NCBI RefSeq assembly: GCF_002876705.1
Contig: NZ_MDAG01000079.1
Span: forward strand, 30,539-94,538
Length of the DNA stretch: 64,000 nt
DNA from: Enterovibrio norvegicus_B
Lineage (GTDB): Bacteria; Pseudomonadota; Gammaproteobacteria; Enterobacterales; Vibrionaceae
Reading direction: 5' to 3'
The position numbers and the translations under genes are program-made. A model generated the notes under the pieces. The model had not been told where the DNA came from. It did no database searches and saw only the letters and a list, made by a program, of their open reading frames with translations. Shown here piece by piece: positions 28,733-36,535 of the stretch. The stretch's first letter is position 1. The number at the start of each line of letters is the position of its first letter.

Positions 28733-28774
28733 ATTGCAACAACTGGTAACAATTCACATACTCAAGGAAAGATT

Positions 28775-30031
28775 ATGATGCGCACCCCTTTGGCTTCAGC
28801 CTGCTCAGTTTTGGCATTATCAGCCGTTTCTTTCGCCACTTTTGCCGCCACACCAAAAGCCGTCGTTGAAAACTATGCAGACATTGCTCACGCAACGTTC
28901 AGCGACGCACTTGTCACCTCAAAACAACTGGACAGCGCCATTGATGCGTTGATTGCCAAACCATCAGAAAAAACACTTAACGAAGCACGTCAGGCGTGGT
29001 TGGTTTCTCGTGTGCCATACCAGCAATCGGAAGTGTTTCGTTTTGGTAATGCTGTCGTTGATGATTGGGAAGGGCAGTTAAATGCTTGGCCATTGGATGA
29101 AGGCTTGATCGATTACGTCGCGCAAGACTACCAATATGAATTGGGCAACGTGGGTGCCGTCGCCAATATTGTGTCCAATAGTTCGTTGAAAATGGGTAGC
29201 GAAACATTGGATGTAAACGTCATTACACCTGACCTGCTAGCGTCACTGAACGAACTTGGCGGTTCTGAAGCAAATGTTGCAACGGGCTACCATGCCATTG
29301 AGTTTTTACTTTGGGGCCAGGATCTAAACGGCACTAACCCTGGTGCAGGTGAGCGTCCTTATACAGACTTTGCGTCTGGTGATGCTTGTACCAATGGCAA
29401 TTGTGATCGTCGCGCGGACTACCTAAAAGCAGCGTCTGAGCTTCTTATTACTGATCTTACTTGGATGGAGGGCCAGTGGTCTGCCACCCAAGCTGACAAT
29501 TACCGCGCGGCACTACTGAACGATTCTGCTCAAAACGGTTTGCGCAAAATGTTGTTTGGTATGGGGTCACTCTCTCTTGGTGAACTTGCTGGTGAGCGAA
29601 TGAAAGTCGCACTGGAAGCAAACTCTACGGAAGATGAGCACGATTGTTTTTCAGACAACACACACAATTCACACTTCTACAACGAGCAAGGTATTTACAA
29701 CGTCATGACGGGGACTTACCAGCGTTTAGACGGTGAAAAACTGTCTGGGCCATCGGTGCTTGAGTTAGTGAAAGCGTCTGATCCAAACGCAGCAGCGATG
29801 ATCAAAACTGATTTTGATAACGCGCGCAGCGAAGTCTTTAAGTTGGTGGAATCTGCAGAGAAAAACAATGTTTACTTTGACCAACTGATCGCTGCAGACA
29901 ATGCAGAAGGTAACGCGTTGGTAAACGGCGCCATTGCCGCATTGGTTCAGCAAACACGTAGTATTGAACAAGCAGCGGGCGCGATTGGTATTACCAATCT
30001 GAACCCAGATACCGCTGATCATCAGTTCTAA
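28775..30031 (+). CDS. Imelysin family iron-regulated periplasmic protein (IrpA-like)
   Basis: 418 residues with a signal peptide (cleavage probably after SFATFAA near residue 25). The imelysin / IrpA family (peptidase M75-like fold without proven protease activity) is made of two helical bundles. The family GxHxxE motif is present as GYHAIEFLLWG near residue 170. AGERPYTDF and the Cys-containing ACTNGNCDRR follow. It is the first gene of a four-gene cluster behind two Fur boxes, so a part in iron handling under limitation is the best inference. V. cholerae and Pseudomonas carry similar iron-repressed clusters, as I recall. The chemical role is unproven. ATGATG gives two possible starts after AAGGAAAG. 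Confidence 0.9.
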   Translation: MMRTPLASACSVLALSAVSFATFAATPKAVVENYADIAHATFSDALVTSKQLDSAIDALIAKPSEKTLNEARQAWLVSRVPYQQSEVFRFGNAVVDDWEGQLNAWPLDEGLIDYVAQDYQYELGNVGAVANIVSNSSLKMGSETLDVNVITPDLLASLNELGGSEANVATGYHAIEFLLWGQDLNGTNPGAGERPYTDFASGDACTNGNCDRRADYLKAASELLITDLTWMEGQWSATQADNYRAALLNDSAQNGLRKMLFGMGSLSLGELAGERMKVALEANSTEDEHDCFSDNTHNSHFYNEQGIYNVMTGTYQRLDGEKLSGPSVLELVKASDPNAAAMIKTDFDNARSEVFKLVESAEKNNVYFDQLIAADNAEGNALVNGAIAALVQQTRSIEQAAGAIGITNLNPDTADHQF

Positions 30032-30047
30032 TGTAACCATGCTTATT

Positions 30048-30072
30048 CGAAGCCCCCATCTGGGGGCTTTTG
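30048..30072 (+). terminator. Hairpin between first and second genes of the iron cluster
   Basis: Arms AAGCCCCC / GGGGGCTT followed by a short T run. It may end part of the transcripts, so that the imelysin gene is expressed above the genes that follow. Confidence 0.7.
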
Positions 30073-30183
30073 GCGTTTCTCTGAAGCGATAATTCTGTTT
30101 CGTGCTTTATCGCATTTGGTGTCGTTGAACGGCGACAAAAAACAATCAAAGAATACATGTATATTTTTCAATTGGACGAAATA

Positions 30184-31563
30184 ATGAAGTATCCGGTACT
30201 TAGCCTTTTAGTGGCGTTCGCCATACCTTCCTTTGCCGATGATGTTCGTTCTGGTGGCGCGACTACCACATTCAAACAAGGCGCAAATGCTTTTTCGCAA
30301 CCCGCATCGAATCTCCCTTTATCTGAACGCATCGATTTCAGTGTTGGGAACAGCTTTTTTAGAAACCCTTGGGTGAGCGCACCCGCATCAACAGATGCGA
30401 GAGATGGTCTTGGTCCGCTTTTCAATACCAACGGTTGTCAAAACTGTCACATCAAAGACGGGCGCGGTCATTTACCCGAAACGGGGGATGATAATGCGGT
30501 TTCTATGCTCATCCGCTTAAGCATTCCCGCGATGACGGCGGAACAGCAAAAACAATTGATCATGGATGGAAACATTCCTGAACCCAATTATGGTGGCCAA
30601 CTACAAGATTTTGCGTTGCCGGGCGTTGAACCCGAAGCAAAGGTCAATATTCATTTTGAAACGCACGTAGAAACCTTTGCGGATGGCACCGAAGTGACGT
30701 TGCGAAAGCCCATCATCGTGCTGTCTGATTTGCATTATGGCGACATGCACCCTGACACAGAGATGTCGTTGAGGATCGCACCGCCAATGATTGGGCTCGG
30801 GCTGCTTGAAGCTGTGTCAGCATCGCAACTTACTGCGATTGCCGAAAAGCAGACGAAGGCGAACCAAGGCATCTCTGGACGTGCAAACAGGGTTTGGGAT
30901 ATCGAGAAGAAGGCATCCGTCATAGGTCGATTTGGCTGGAAAGCAGGTCAGCCCACGTTAATGCAGCAAAACGCGGCAGCTTTTAACGGCGACTTAGGCT
31001 TAACAAGCCATCTTTTTTCAGTCGAAAACTGCACTTCTTCTCAGTCTTCCTGCGATACCTTACCCAACGGTGGTAAGCCTGAGGTCTCTGAAAAGATTCT
31101 GAATTTTGTGGAATTTTATAGTCAGCATCTTGCTGTGCCAGCGCGCCGGAATATCAACGATCCGCAAGTGATGGCCGGTGAAACGCTGTTCGCCGAAGCG
31201 AATTGTGGAAGCTGCCATCAGACAAGCCTTAAGACAGCATCCATTGAAGGTCGTCCCGCGTTGAGCAACCAAACCATTCATCCTTACACGGATCTTCTTC
31301 TGCATGACATGGGAGAGGGGCTAGCGGACAACCGCAGTGAATTTATCGCGAACGGACAAGAGTGGCGTACCGCACCTCTATGGGGTTTAGGTTATACGCA
31401 AGAGGTGAATGGGCATACCCACTATTTGCATGATGGTCGCGCGCGAAACGCGTTAGAAGCTGTGTTGTGGCACGGTGGAGAGGCGAAAGCCAGTAAGCAA
31501 CGTGTACTGAAAATGAACAAACAAGAACGAGAAGCACTGGTTGCTTTTCTTCATTCTCTGTAG
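30184..31563 (+). CDS. Di-heme oxidoreductase family protein (DHOR, CxxCH, periplasmic)
   Basis: 459 residues from ATG 30184; the frame starts at 30157, but MKYPVLSLLVAFAIPSFADD is a proper signal peptide and GGACGAA precedes it. Two c-type heme motifs are seen: NGCQNCHIKDG (near residue 84) and ANCGSCHQTSL (near 341). Both heme sites are complete, and the sequence between them matches the DHOR family (PF06537; older names thiol oxidoreductase, DUF1111). A periplasmic redox role is likely. Beside two imelysin-like proteins and a DUF1513 protein it could change the redox state of iron or of a ligand, which is inference. Confidence 0.9.
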   Translation: MKYPVLSLLVAFAIPSFADDVRSGGATTTFKQGANAFSQPASNLPLSERIDFSVGNSFFRNPWVSAPASTDARDGLGPLFNTNGCQNCHIKDGRGHLPETGDDNAVSMLIRLSIPAMTAEQQKQLIMDGNIPEPNYGGQLQDFALPGVEPEAKVNIHFETHVETFADGTEVTLRKPIIVLSDLHYGDMHPDTEMSLRIAPPMIGLGLLEAVSASQLTAIAEKQTKANQGISGRANRVWDIEKKASVIGRFGWKAGQPTLMQQNAAAFNGDLGLTSHLFSVENCTSSQSSCDTLPNGGKPEVSEKILNFVEFYSQHLAVPARRNINDPQVMAGETLFAEANCGSCHQTSLKTASIEGRPALSNQTIHPYTDLLLHDMGEGLADNRSEFIANGQEWRTAPLWGLGYTQEVNGHTHYLHDGRARNALEAVLWHGGEAKASKQRVLKMNKQEREALVAFLHSL

Positions 31564-31572
31564 GAGAAGACG

Positions 31573-32619
31573 ATGACATTTATATCTACCCCTTCTCGCT
31601 ATTCAATGGCAGTTTTTTTAGTTACAACGTCACTATTGTCAGGCTGCGATATTGACGTTCCATTCAATATTAAGGTTCCAGTGGCATTTGCTGGCGAAGA
31701 AGAACACTCAATATGGTTGATGCAAAAGACGCATGCCGCGACGTTTGTTTCTCAAGCAACCGGTTTATCTTCAGCCGTTGAAAAAGCATGCAGTGCAGGT
31801 CCATTGAACACGACGGAGGTGAAATCAGCGTGGGTCGATACGATGAAAGCCTGGATGCCATTGCAAGGTATTGAAACAAGTAATCCTGCAGCCGCTTCGT
31901 TAAATTGGCAAATTCAATTCTACCCAGATAAGAAAAACACGACGGGGCGGAAGATCACGGCATTATTGAAATCAGAAGGCCCATACTCCGCTGAAGCCTT
32001 GGCAAAGCAAAGTGTGTCTGTTCAAGGGGTGGGTGCGCTTGAATGGCTGATCTATGAACCTAAAACAATGGGCGACACAGAAAATAGATGTGCATTGGCA
32101 CGTGCTGTGTCTCAGCGTCTTATTCAATCGGCGGAAGGTTTATCCCATGCTTGGGAACAAGACCCGTGGAAAGATCAGTCCGAGAAAGCGCTTAACGCAG
32201 CGAGTGTCAGCATGTTGGCAGGTCAGCTTGACTTTGTGATGAAGAAGTTGTCCTTACCAATGGGTAAGCCGGGCTATCCAAAACCTTTTCAAGCGGAAGC
32301 GTGGCGATCAAAGGTGTCATTGACGCTTATTAAAGACAATGTCGCGGCAATGTATGCGTTATATTTGGCTGATCTGGATGTTGTTCTGCGCGCCAAACAA
32401 AAAACAGAACTGGCAGATAGATTGACCAAACATTGGCAAGACACGGTGACGAGTGTGCCATCGGGCGATGCACTTAAGCCGCTATTAGACACCCCCGAAA
32501 ACTATCGATCATTGATTGGTCTTTCAAATAACCTTGAATACCTGAAGTTGGCTTTATCTGATGAAGTTGGCCCAGCGTTGGGTATGGTGGTTGGGTTTAA
32601 TTCGACAGACGGAGACTAG
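31573..32619 (+). CDS. Imelysin family lipoprotein
   Basis: 348 residues with a lipoprotein signal peptide (lipobox LLSGC, Cys near 25). The residue after the Cys is Asp (C-D-I-D), which in E. coli rules favours retention in the inner membrane. The fold is imelysin-like but diverged: where the first gene has GYHAIEFLLWG this one has GVGALEWLIYEP, so the His of the GxHxxE motif is missing. It starts 9 bases after the DHOR gene, with GGAG upstream, and is clearly in the same operon. It probably serves a different step from the first imelysin, perhaps as a membrane-held partner. Confidence 0.85.
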   Translation: MTFISTPSRYSMAVFLVTTSLLSGCDIDVPFNIKVPVAFAGEEEHSIWLMQKTHAATFVSQATGLSSAVEKACSAGPLNTTEVKSAWVDTMKAWMPLQGIETSNPAAASLNWQIQFYPDKKNTTGRKITALLKSEGPYSAEALAKQSVSVQGVGALEWLIYEPKTMGDTENRCALARAVSQRLIQSAEGLSHAWEQDPWKDQSEKALNAASVSMLAGQLDFVMKKLSLPMGKPGYPKPFQAEAWRSKVSLTLIKDNVAAMYALYLADLDVVLRAKQKTELADRLTKHWQDTVTSVPSGDALKPLLDTPENYRSLIGLSNNLEYLKLALSDEVGPALGMVVGFNSTDGD

Positions 32620-32622
32620 ATC

Positions 32623-33726
32623 TTGGCTTCATCCCCTCACGGCGTCAGCATGAAACGACGCCGCTTTCTTTCCCTTTCCATTGCTGGACTTGTTGTAGGA
32701 AGTGGTATTGCAGGTTACGCAACGTACAAAAAGTGTGAAGACGACAATACGGTAGCCTTTCTTGGCTGTGCCAGAGATGGCAACGATAGCTATGTGCTTA
32801 CTGGCGCAAATGCTCAGGGAGAACCGTGTTATACGGTGCCGTTATCCACCCGCGGTCATGGTGTTGCCATTGATCGTATTCGAGACTTCGCCTTTATTTT
32901 TTCGAGACGACCGGGTGAGTTCATCACGGTTGTAGAGATTCAAACTGGCAAGTTGCTTTCTACATACAGTGTGTCAGATCGTTACCATCTCTATGGGCAC
33001 GGCGTTGTTGTGGGCGACAAGCTTTACACCAGCGAAGGAGAGCGAACGACCAGCAATGGTGTGATTGGCATTTACCAAATCTGGCAAGATGGCACCCTTG
33101 ATAGGGTGGGAGAGCACACAGGCTTCGGGCTTGGGCCTCATGAAATCATGGCAATTGATCATTCCACATTGGCGTTAGCGGTGGGTGGCATTCAAACGCA
33201 AGGCCGCGAGCCATTGAATATCGAGACCATGTCACCGTCTTTGGTGTTGATTGACATTCATTTTGGTAAAGTTCTCGGTATTCACACTTTGCCTGACCAT
33301 CAAATGAGTATTCGACATTTGGCCATGTCGACAAAAGGCGAAATAGTCACGGCGCAACAATACAGAGGCAGCAAAGATGATGTCCAACCTTTGCTCGCGA
33401 TTCGCCGATTAAGTGGGGAGTATCAACAGCTTGTCGCCACAACTGAACAGTGGAGCCGTTTTAATCAATACATCGGCAGTGTGGCGTGTACAGAATCACA
33501 GATTGTGGCGACCTCACCTCGCGGCAATTGTTACGGAATTTGGAACATTGAATCCGGTGAATTGGAAGAGCTTGGTCCCTTGCTGGATGCATCGGGAGCA
33601 GCCGCAAAGCCAGATAGATTCGCGCTTAGCGCCGGTAGTGGTAGATTAGTAATACAGAATGTACAAAAAAACATTGAATTTCAGACATCTGAGGTTCATT
33701 GGGATAATCATTGGGTAATGCTTTAG
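32623..33726 (+). CDS. DUF1513 family Tat-exported protein
   Basis: 367 residues. It begins at a TTG with GGAGA seven bases upstream, 3 bases after the previous stop; the alternative ATG at 32650 has no such site. A twin-arginine signal is visible (MKRRRFLSLSIAGLVVGSG), so the protein should be exported folded, which often means a bound cofactor or metal. The mature part has repeated short segments such as GHGVAIDRIRDFAFIFSRRPG, FGLGPHEIM and SMSPSLVLIDI-type strands, which suggests a beta-propeller. DUF1513 genes are known companions of imelysin/DHOR genes. Role unknown; last gene of the iron cluster. Confidence 0.85.
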   Translation: MASSPHGVSMKRRRFLSLSIAGLVVGSGIAGYATYKKCEDDNTVAFLGCARDGNDSYVLTGANAQGEPCYTVPLSTRGHGVAIDRIRDFAFIFSRRPGEFITVVEIQTGKLLSTYSVSDRYHLYGHGVVVGDKLYTSEGERTTSNGVIGIYQIWQDGTLDRVGEHTGFGLGPHEIMAIDHSTLALAVGGIQTQGREPLNIETMSPSLVLIDIHFGKVLGIHTLPDHQMSIRHLAMSTKGEIVTAQQYRGSKDDVQPLLAIRRLSGEYQQLVATTEQWSRFNQYIGSVACTESQIVATSPRGNCYGIWNIESGELEELGPLLDASGAAAKPDRFALSAGSGRLVIQNVQKNIEFQTSEVHWDNHWVML

Positions 33727-33827
33727 AATGACGCTTTTCTAACTCTTTGTTTTGAAAGATTCATAAAAAATCCGATAACGAAAATTGTGACGTTTGCCAT
33801 ACTAAGATCTCTAAATGGAGGTGGTGC

Positions 33828-35474
33828 ATGGTTTTCGCTCGCATGTTTTTTAAGACACTACTGGTTTTCGCTTTGCTCCCACTTTCAGTGTGGGCAAATG
33901 TAGGCAATGTTGAGCCAAACAAACCGTCTGAAAATGCAATTACATGGATACAACAAGCTGAAGCTGAATCGGGTGTAGTGACCTATACCCAAGATTTGGC
34001 GATGATCTACGAGTACTTTTCTTTTTCCCCAATTTGGCACGATTACCGTGCAAAAGATGAGCTCGAAACACAGATCAATATCATTTCATTAGCTGGGATC
34101 AGTCAAGAATTTGAGTGGCGCGCTGTGCTGCTCAGAGAATTGAGAGTGAGTGGCGATTGGCGCGCCTATGACGTGTTTGCAACAGACAGTCTACTTGCGT
34201 TGATTAGCTACAACTCCCAAGTGCCTTTGCACGGCAAAAGCTGGTTCTTCGGCACGGACATTAACGACACATTCCCCGCACCAACAAAAACGCAGACCAC
34301 AAACCTTTTGATGGCAGCTAGCCGCAATGCACTTTATGACTATGCGTTTTCGTTGCGTCCTGAAACACCACAGTACCGTGAAATGGCAAAAGCCATCGTG
34401 GCATTGCAAGATGAAAACACCAGCTACTGGCCTAAATTTACTCAGCGTGGGTTGATCAAGCACGGTAACAAGCTGGTGGACTCGGATAGTTTGATCACGA
34501 GCTTAGAGCGTCACGGTGTTTTAAGCACAGAAGAAGCGCAACGCCTAAAACTCAAGCATGTGGGTTTCTATAATGCGGTGATGGTGCAAGCGGTGAAGCG
34601 CTTCCAACAAAGCCATGGCCTAAAAACGGATGGCGTGATTGGCAACAAGACCCGTTATTGGTTGAATAAGTCCGTTGATAATCGCATTCAGATCCTCGCG
34701 CTGAATATGGAACGTTTGCGATTGTGGCCAACAGGGCGCGATCGCATTTTGCTGGTCAACATCCCAAATTACGAAATGGAATTGTGGATGGATAAACAGC
34801 TGATTCTCGACAGTAAAGTGGTGGTTGGAAGACCAAGTCGCCGCACGCCACTGTTCACATCACGTTTGGATTCAGTGGTTTTCAATCCACATTGGAATGT
34901 GCCTGTGACCATCATGCGAAAAGACATTTTGCCTAAAGTCAGTGTGGATAATGATTACCTGTCTAAACACAGCTATACCGTGTTGAGCAGCTGGTCTAAC
35001 GGTGAAGTGATCCCACCTGATTCGATTGACTGGGAAACGGTAACACCCAACAATTTCCCGTATCGACTACAGCAATCGCCGGGTAACTTTAACGCGTTAG
35101 GTCGCTACAAATTTAATACGCCGAATGGTAACGCGATTTACCTTCACGACACGCCTGCCAAAGGTTTGTTTAATCGCGCAAGCCGAGCATTCAGTTCAGG
35201 GTGTATTCGTGTTCAAAAAGCGGAAGTGTTGGCTGAGGTTCTGTTAGATAAATCTGGCCTTGAAATGGGTGACTACGATTACTACCGTAAAACCCCCAAG
35301 ACCAAGTGGGTTACGCTACGTAAGAAGATTAGCGTGCACACGATCTATCAAACCGCATGGGTGAACGAGGACGGTGAAGTGCAATTCCGTGACGATGTGT
35401 ATGATTACGACGCTCGACCAAAGCGTACTATCGACCCATCAGCGTCTTTAACGGCGAGCACAAATCAATCTTAA
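33828..35474 (+). CDS. ldtD: L,D-transpeptidase (LdtD/YcbB family)
   Basis: LdtD makes 3-3 crosslinks in peptidoglycan in the periplasm. 548 residues: signal peptide (FFKTLLVFALLPLSVWA), a scaffold region, a peptidoglycan-binding helix bundle (VQAVKRFQQSHGLKTDGVIGNKT near 250-272), and a YkuD catalytic domain with the active site YLHDTPAKGLF and SSGCIRV, catalytic Cys459. The capping-loop region (WSNGEVIPPDSIDWE) is also present. It is shorter than the E. coli protein (about 615), mainly in the N-terminal part. The next gene is mepK, as in E. coli, but mukB is 12 kb away rather than adjacent. Confidence 0.93.
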   Translation: MVFARMFFKTLLVFALLPLSVWANVGNVEPNKPSENAITWIQQAEAESGVVTYTQDLAMIYEYFSFSPIWHDYRAKDELETQINIISLAGISQEFEWRAVLLRELRVSGDWRAYDVFATDSLLALISYNSQVPLHGKSWFFGTDINDTFPAPTKTQTTNLLMAASRNALYDYAFSLRPETPQYREMAKAIVALQDENTSYWPKFTQRGLIKHGNKLVDSDSLITSLERHGVLSTEEAQRLKLKHVGFYNAVMVQAVKRFQQSHGLKTDGVIGNKTRYWLNKSVDNRIQILALNMERLRLWPTGRDRILLVNIPNYEMELWMDKQLILDSKVVVGRPSRRTPLFTSRLDSVVFNPHWNVPVTIMRKDILPKVSVDNDYLSKHSYTVLSSWSNGEVIPPDSIDWETVTPNNFPYRLQQSPGNFNALGRYKFNTPNGNAIYLHDTPAKGLFNRASRAFSSGCIRVQKAEVLAEVLLDKSGLEMGDYDYYRKTPKTKWVTLRKKISVHTIYQTAWVNEDGEVQFRDDVYDYDARPKRTIDPSASLTASTNQS

Positions 35475-35539
35475 TGGCTGAGTTTTGACGAGCTAGATTC
35501 TTAAAAGGATCGGGTGTCGACAAAACAGACAAGTGATTT

Positions 35540-35577
35540 AAAGCGCAGTGATGACACTTCTCATCACTGCGCTTTTT
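35540..35577 (+). terminator. Terminator after ldtD
   Basis: Perfect 15-bp arms starting AAAGCGCAGTGATGA, a 6-base loop, then a T run. It separates ldtD from mepK. Confidence 0.92.
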
Positions 35578-35856
35578 TGTGGCTATTAAGGGTGTGTGAT
35601 CGGGTGAAAATATGCTCAAGGCAACACAATTGCATATTTTTACACTTTACTGACAATGATAAAAAGTGACGATAAATCATCACGAAACGCTGCTATTTAC
35701 AGCGATTGACTCACTAAAGATACACCTGCGAGTTTGATTCCTTCCCTCTCTCCCGTTAGATTTCACGGTGTTTCGAGAGTCTTTCTTAAACAAAGGCGTG
35801 TTTCGCTAGTCGTTCGGACTCTTTTTATAAGATTTACCTTTGGGAAGTTGTAACTT
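35578..35856 (+). other. Leader/promoter region of mepK
   Basis: Together with the ldtD terminator this makes a gene-free stretch of about 380 bases. It should contain a mepK promoter. A small hairpin CGCTG CTATTTA CAGCG lies at 35688-35704, and AGAGTC/GACTCT pairs at 35776-35822 before a T run. No gene is supported. Confidence 0.4.
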
Positions 35857-36417
35857 GTGAAAAATGGTTTGGATACCCAACGTCGTCGCCTAATTCTTGG
35901 CGGTGCGGCGTGTGTAGTTGCGGCAGCACTACCGAATGCAGCGTTTGCGCTGCCCCTAACGGCAGGGAAACCGCGTAATTTGGCAATGACAAGCATAAAC
36001 ACGGGTGAGCACCTTGATGTTTGTTATTTCAACGGCCAGCAGTACAATGAAAAAGAACTGCAAGCCCTTAACCACTTATGTCGCGATCACCGTCGAAATG
36101 TTGAAACTGACATGGATCCACTGCTTTATGATCAACTCGCTGCAATCTGTGGGCTAGTGAGCGCTAAATCGCCGATTACTATGGTATCGGGTTATCGCTC
36201 GCCAGCAACGAATGAGATGCTGAGAAAGGGCGGTGGTGGTCAAGCGAAGAAGAGCTATCACATGACAGGGCAAGCCATGGATATCTTCATTGAAGGCGTG
36301 CCGCTCGCAACGTTAAAAGATGCTGCTCTCTCATTAAAAGCCGGTGGTGTTGGTTATTACCCGCGAAGCGGTTTTATCCACGTTGACACGGGGCCTGTAA
36401 GGACCTGGAGAGGGTAA
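35857..36417 (+). CDS. mepK: Peptidoglycan endopeptidase MepK (YcbK, DUF882/M15)
   Basis: MepK cleaves 3-3 (mDAP-mDAP) crosslinks, the bonds LdtD makes, so the two neighbours write and erase the same link. 186 residues. A twin-arginine signal is visible (DTQRRRLILGGAACVVAAALPNAAFA). The M15-type zinc ligands are seen in SYHMTGQAMDIF (His and Asp near 146-153) and GFIHVDTG (His near 175). The start is a GTG at 35857 with GGGAAG upstream; no ATG suits the signal peptide. Secure by sequence and context. Confidence 0.92.
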   Translation: MKNGLDTQRRRLILGGAACVVAAALPNAAFALPLTAGKPRNLAMTSINTGEHLDVCYFNGQQYNEKELQALNHLCRDHRRNVETDMDPLLYDQLAAICGLVSAKSPITMVSGYRSPATNEMLRKGGGGQAKKSYHMTGQAMDIFIEGVPLATLKDAALSLKAGGVGYYPRSGFIHVDTGPVRTWRG

Positions 36418-36454
36418 CTGCTCACGTCAGATAGCCTCTATCCATTTGGGAAAA

Positions 36455-36483
36455 AGAAAGGCACATTGCGTGCTTTTTTTTGT
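36455..36483 (+). terminator. Terminator after mepK
   Basis: Imperfect stem AAAGGCAC / GTGCTTT (one bulge) followed by a run of eight Ts. It also separates mepK from the convergent acyltransferase gene. Confidence 0.75.
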
Positions 36484-36535
36484 GGTTGTCTTTGACCTCT
36501 TAACCGCGAAGTCTGCCCCTCAATGAAAGCGCACA

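Larger units (their letters stand above)
28432..28774. other. Divergent regulatory region between MarR gene and iron cluster
   Basis: 343 bases, strongly AT-rich near the imelysin gene, with two Fur-like boxes (listed separately). No gene is supported here. Confidence 0.6.
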
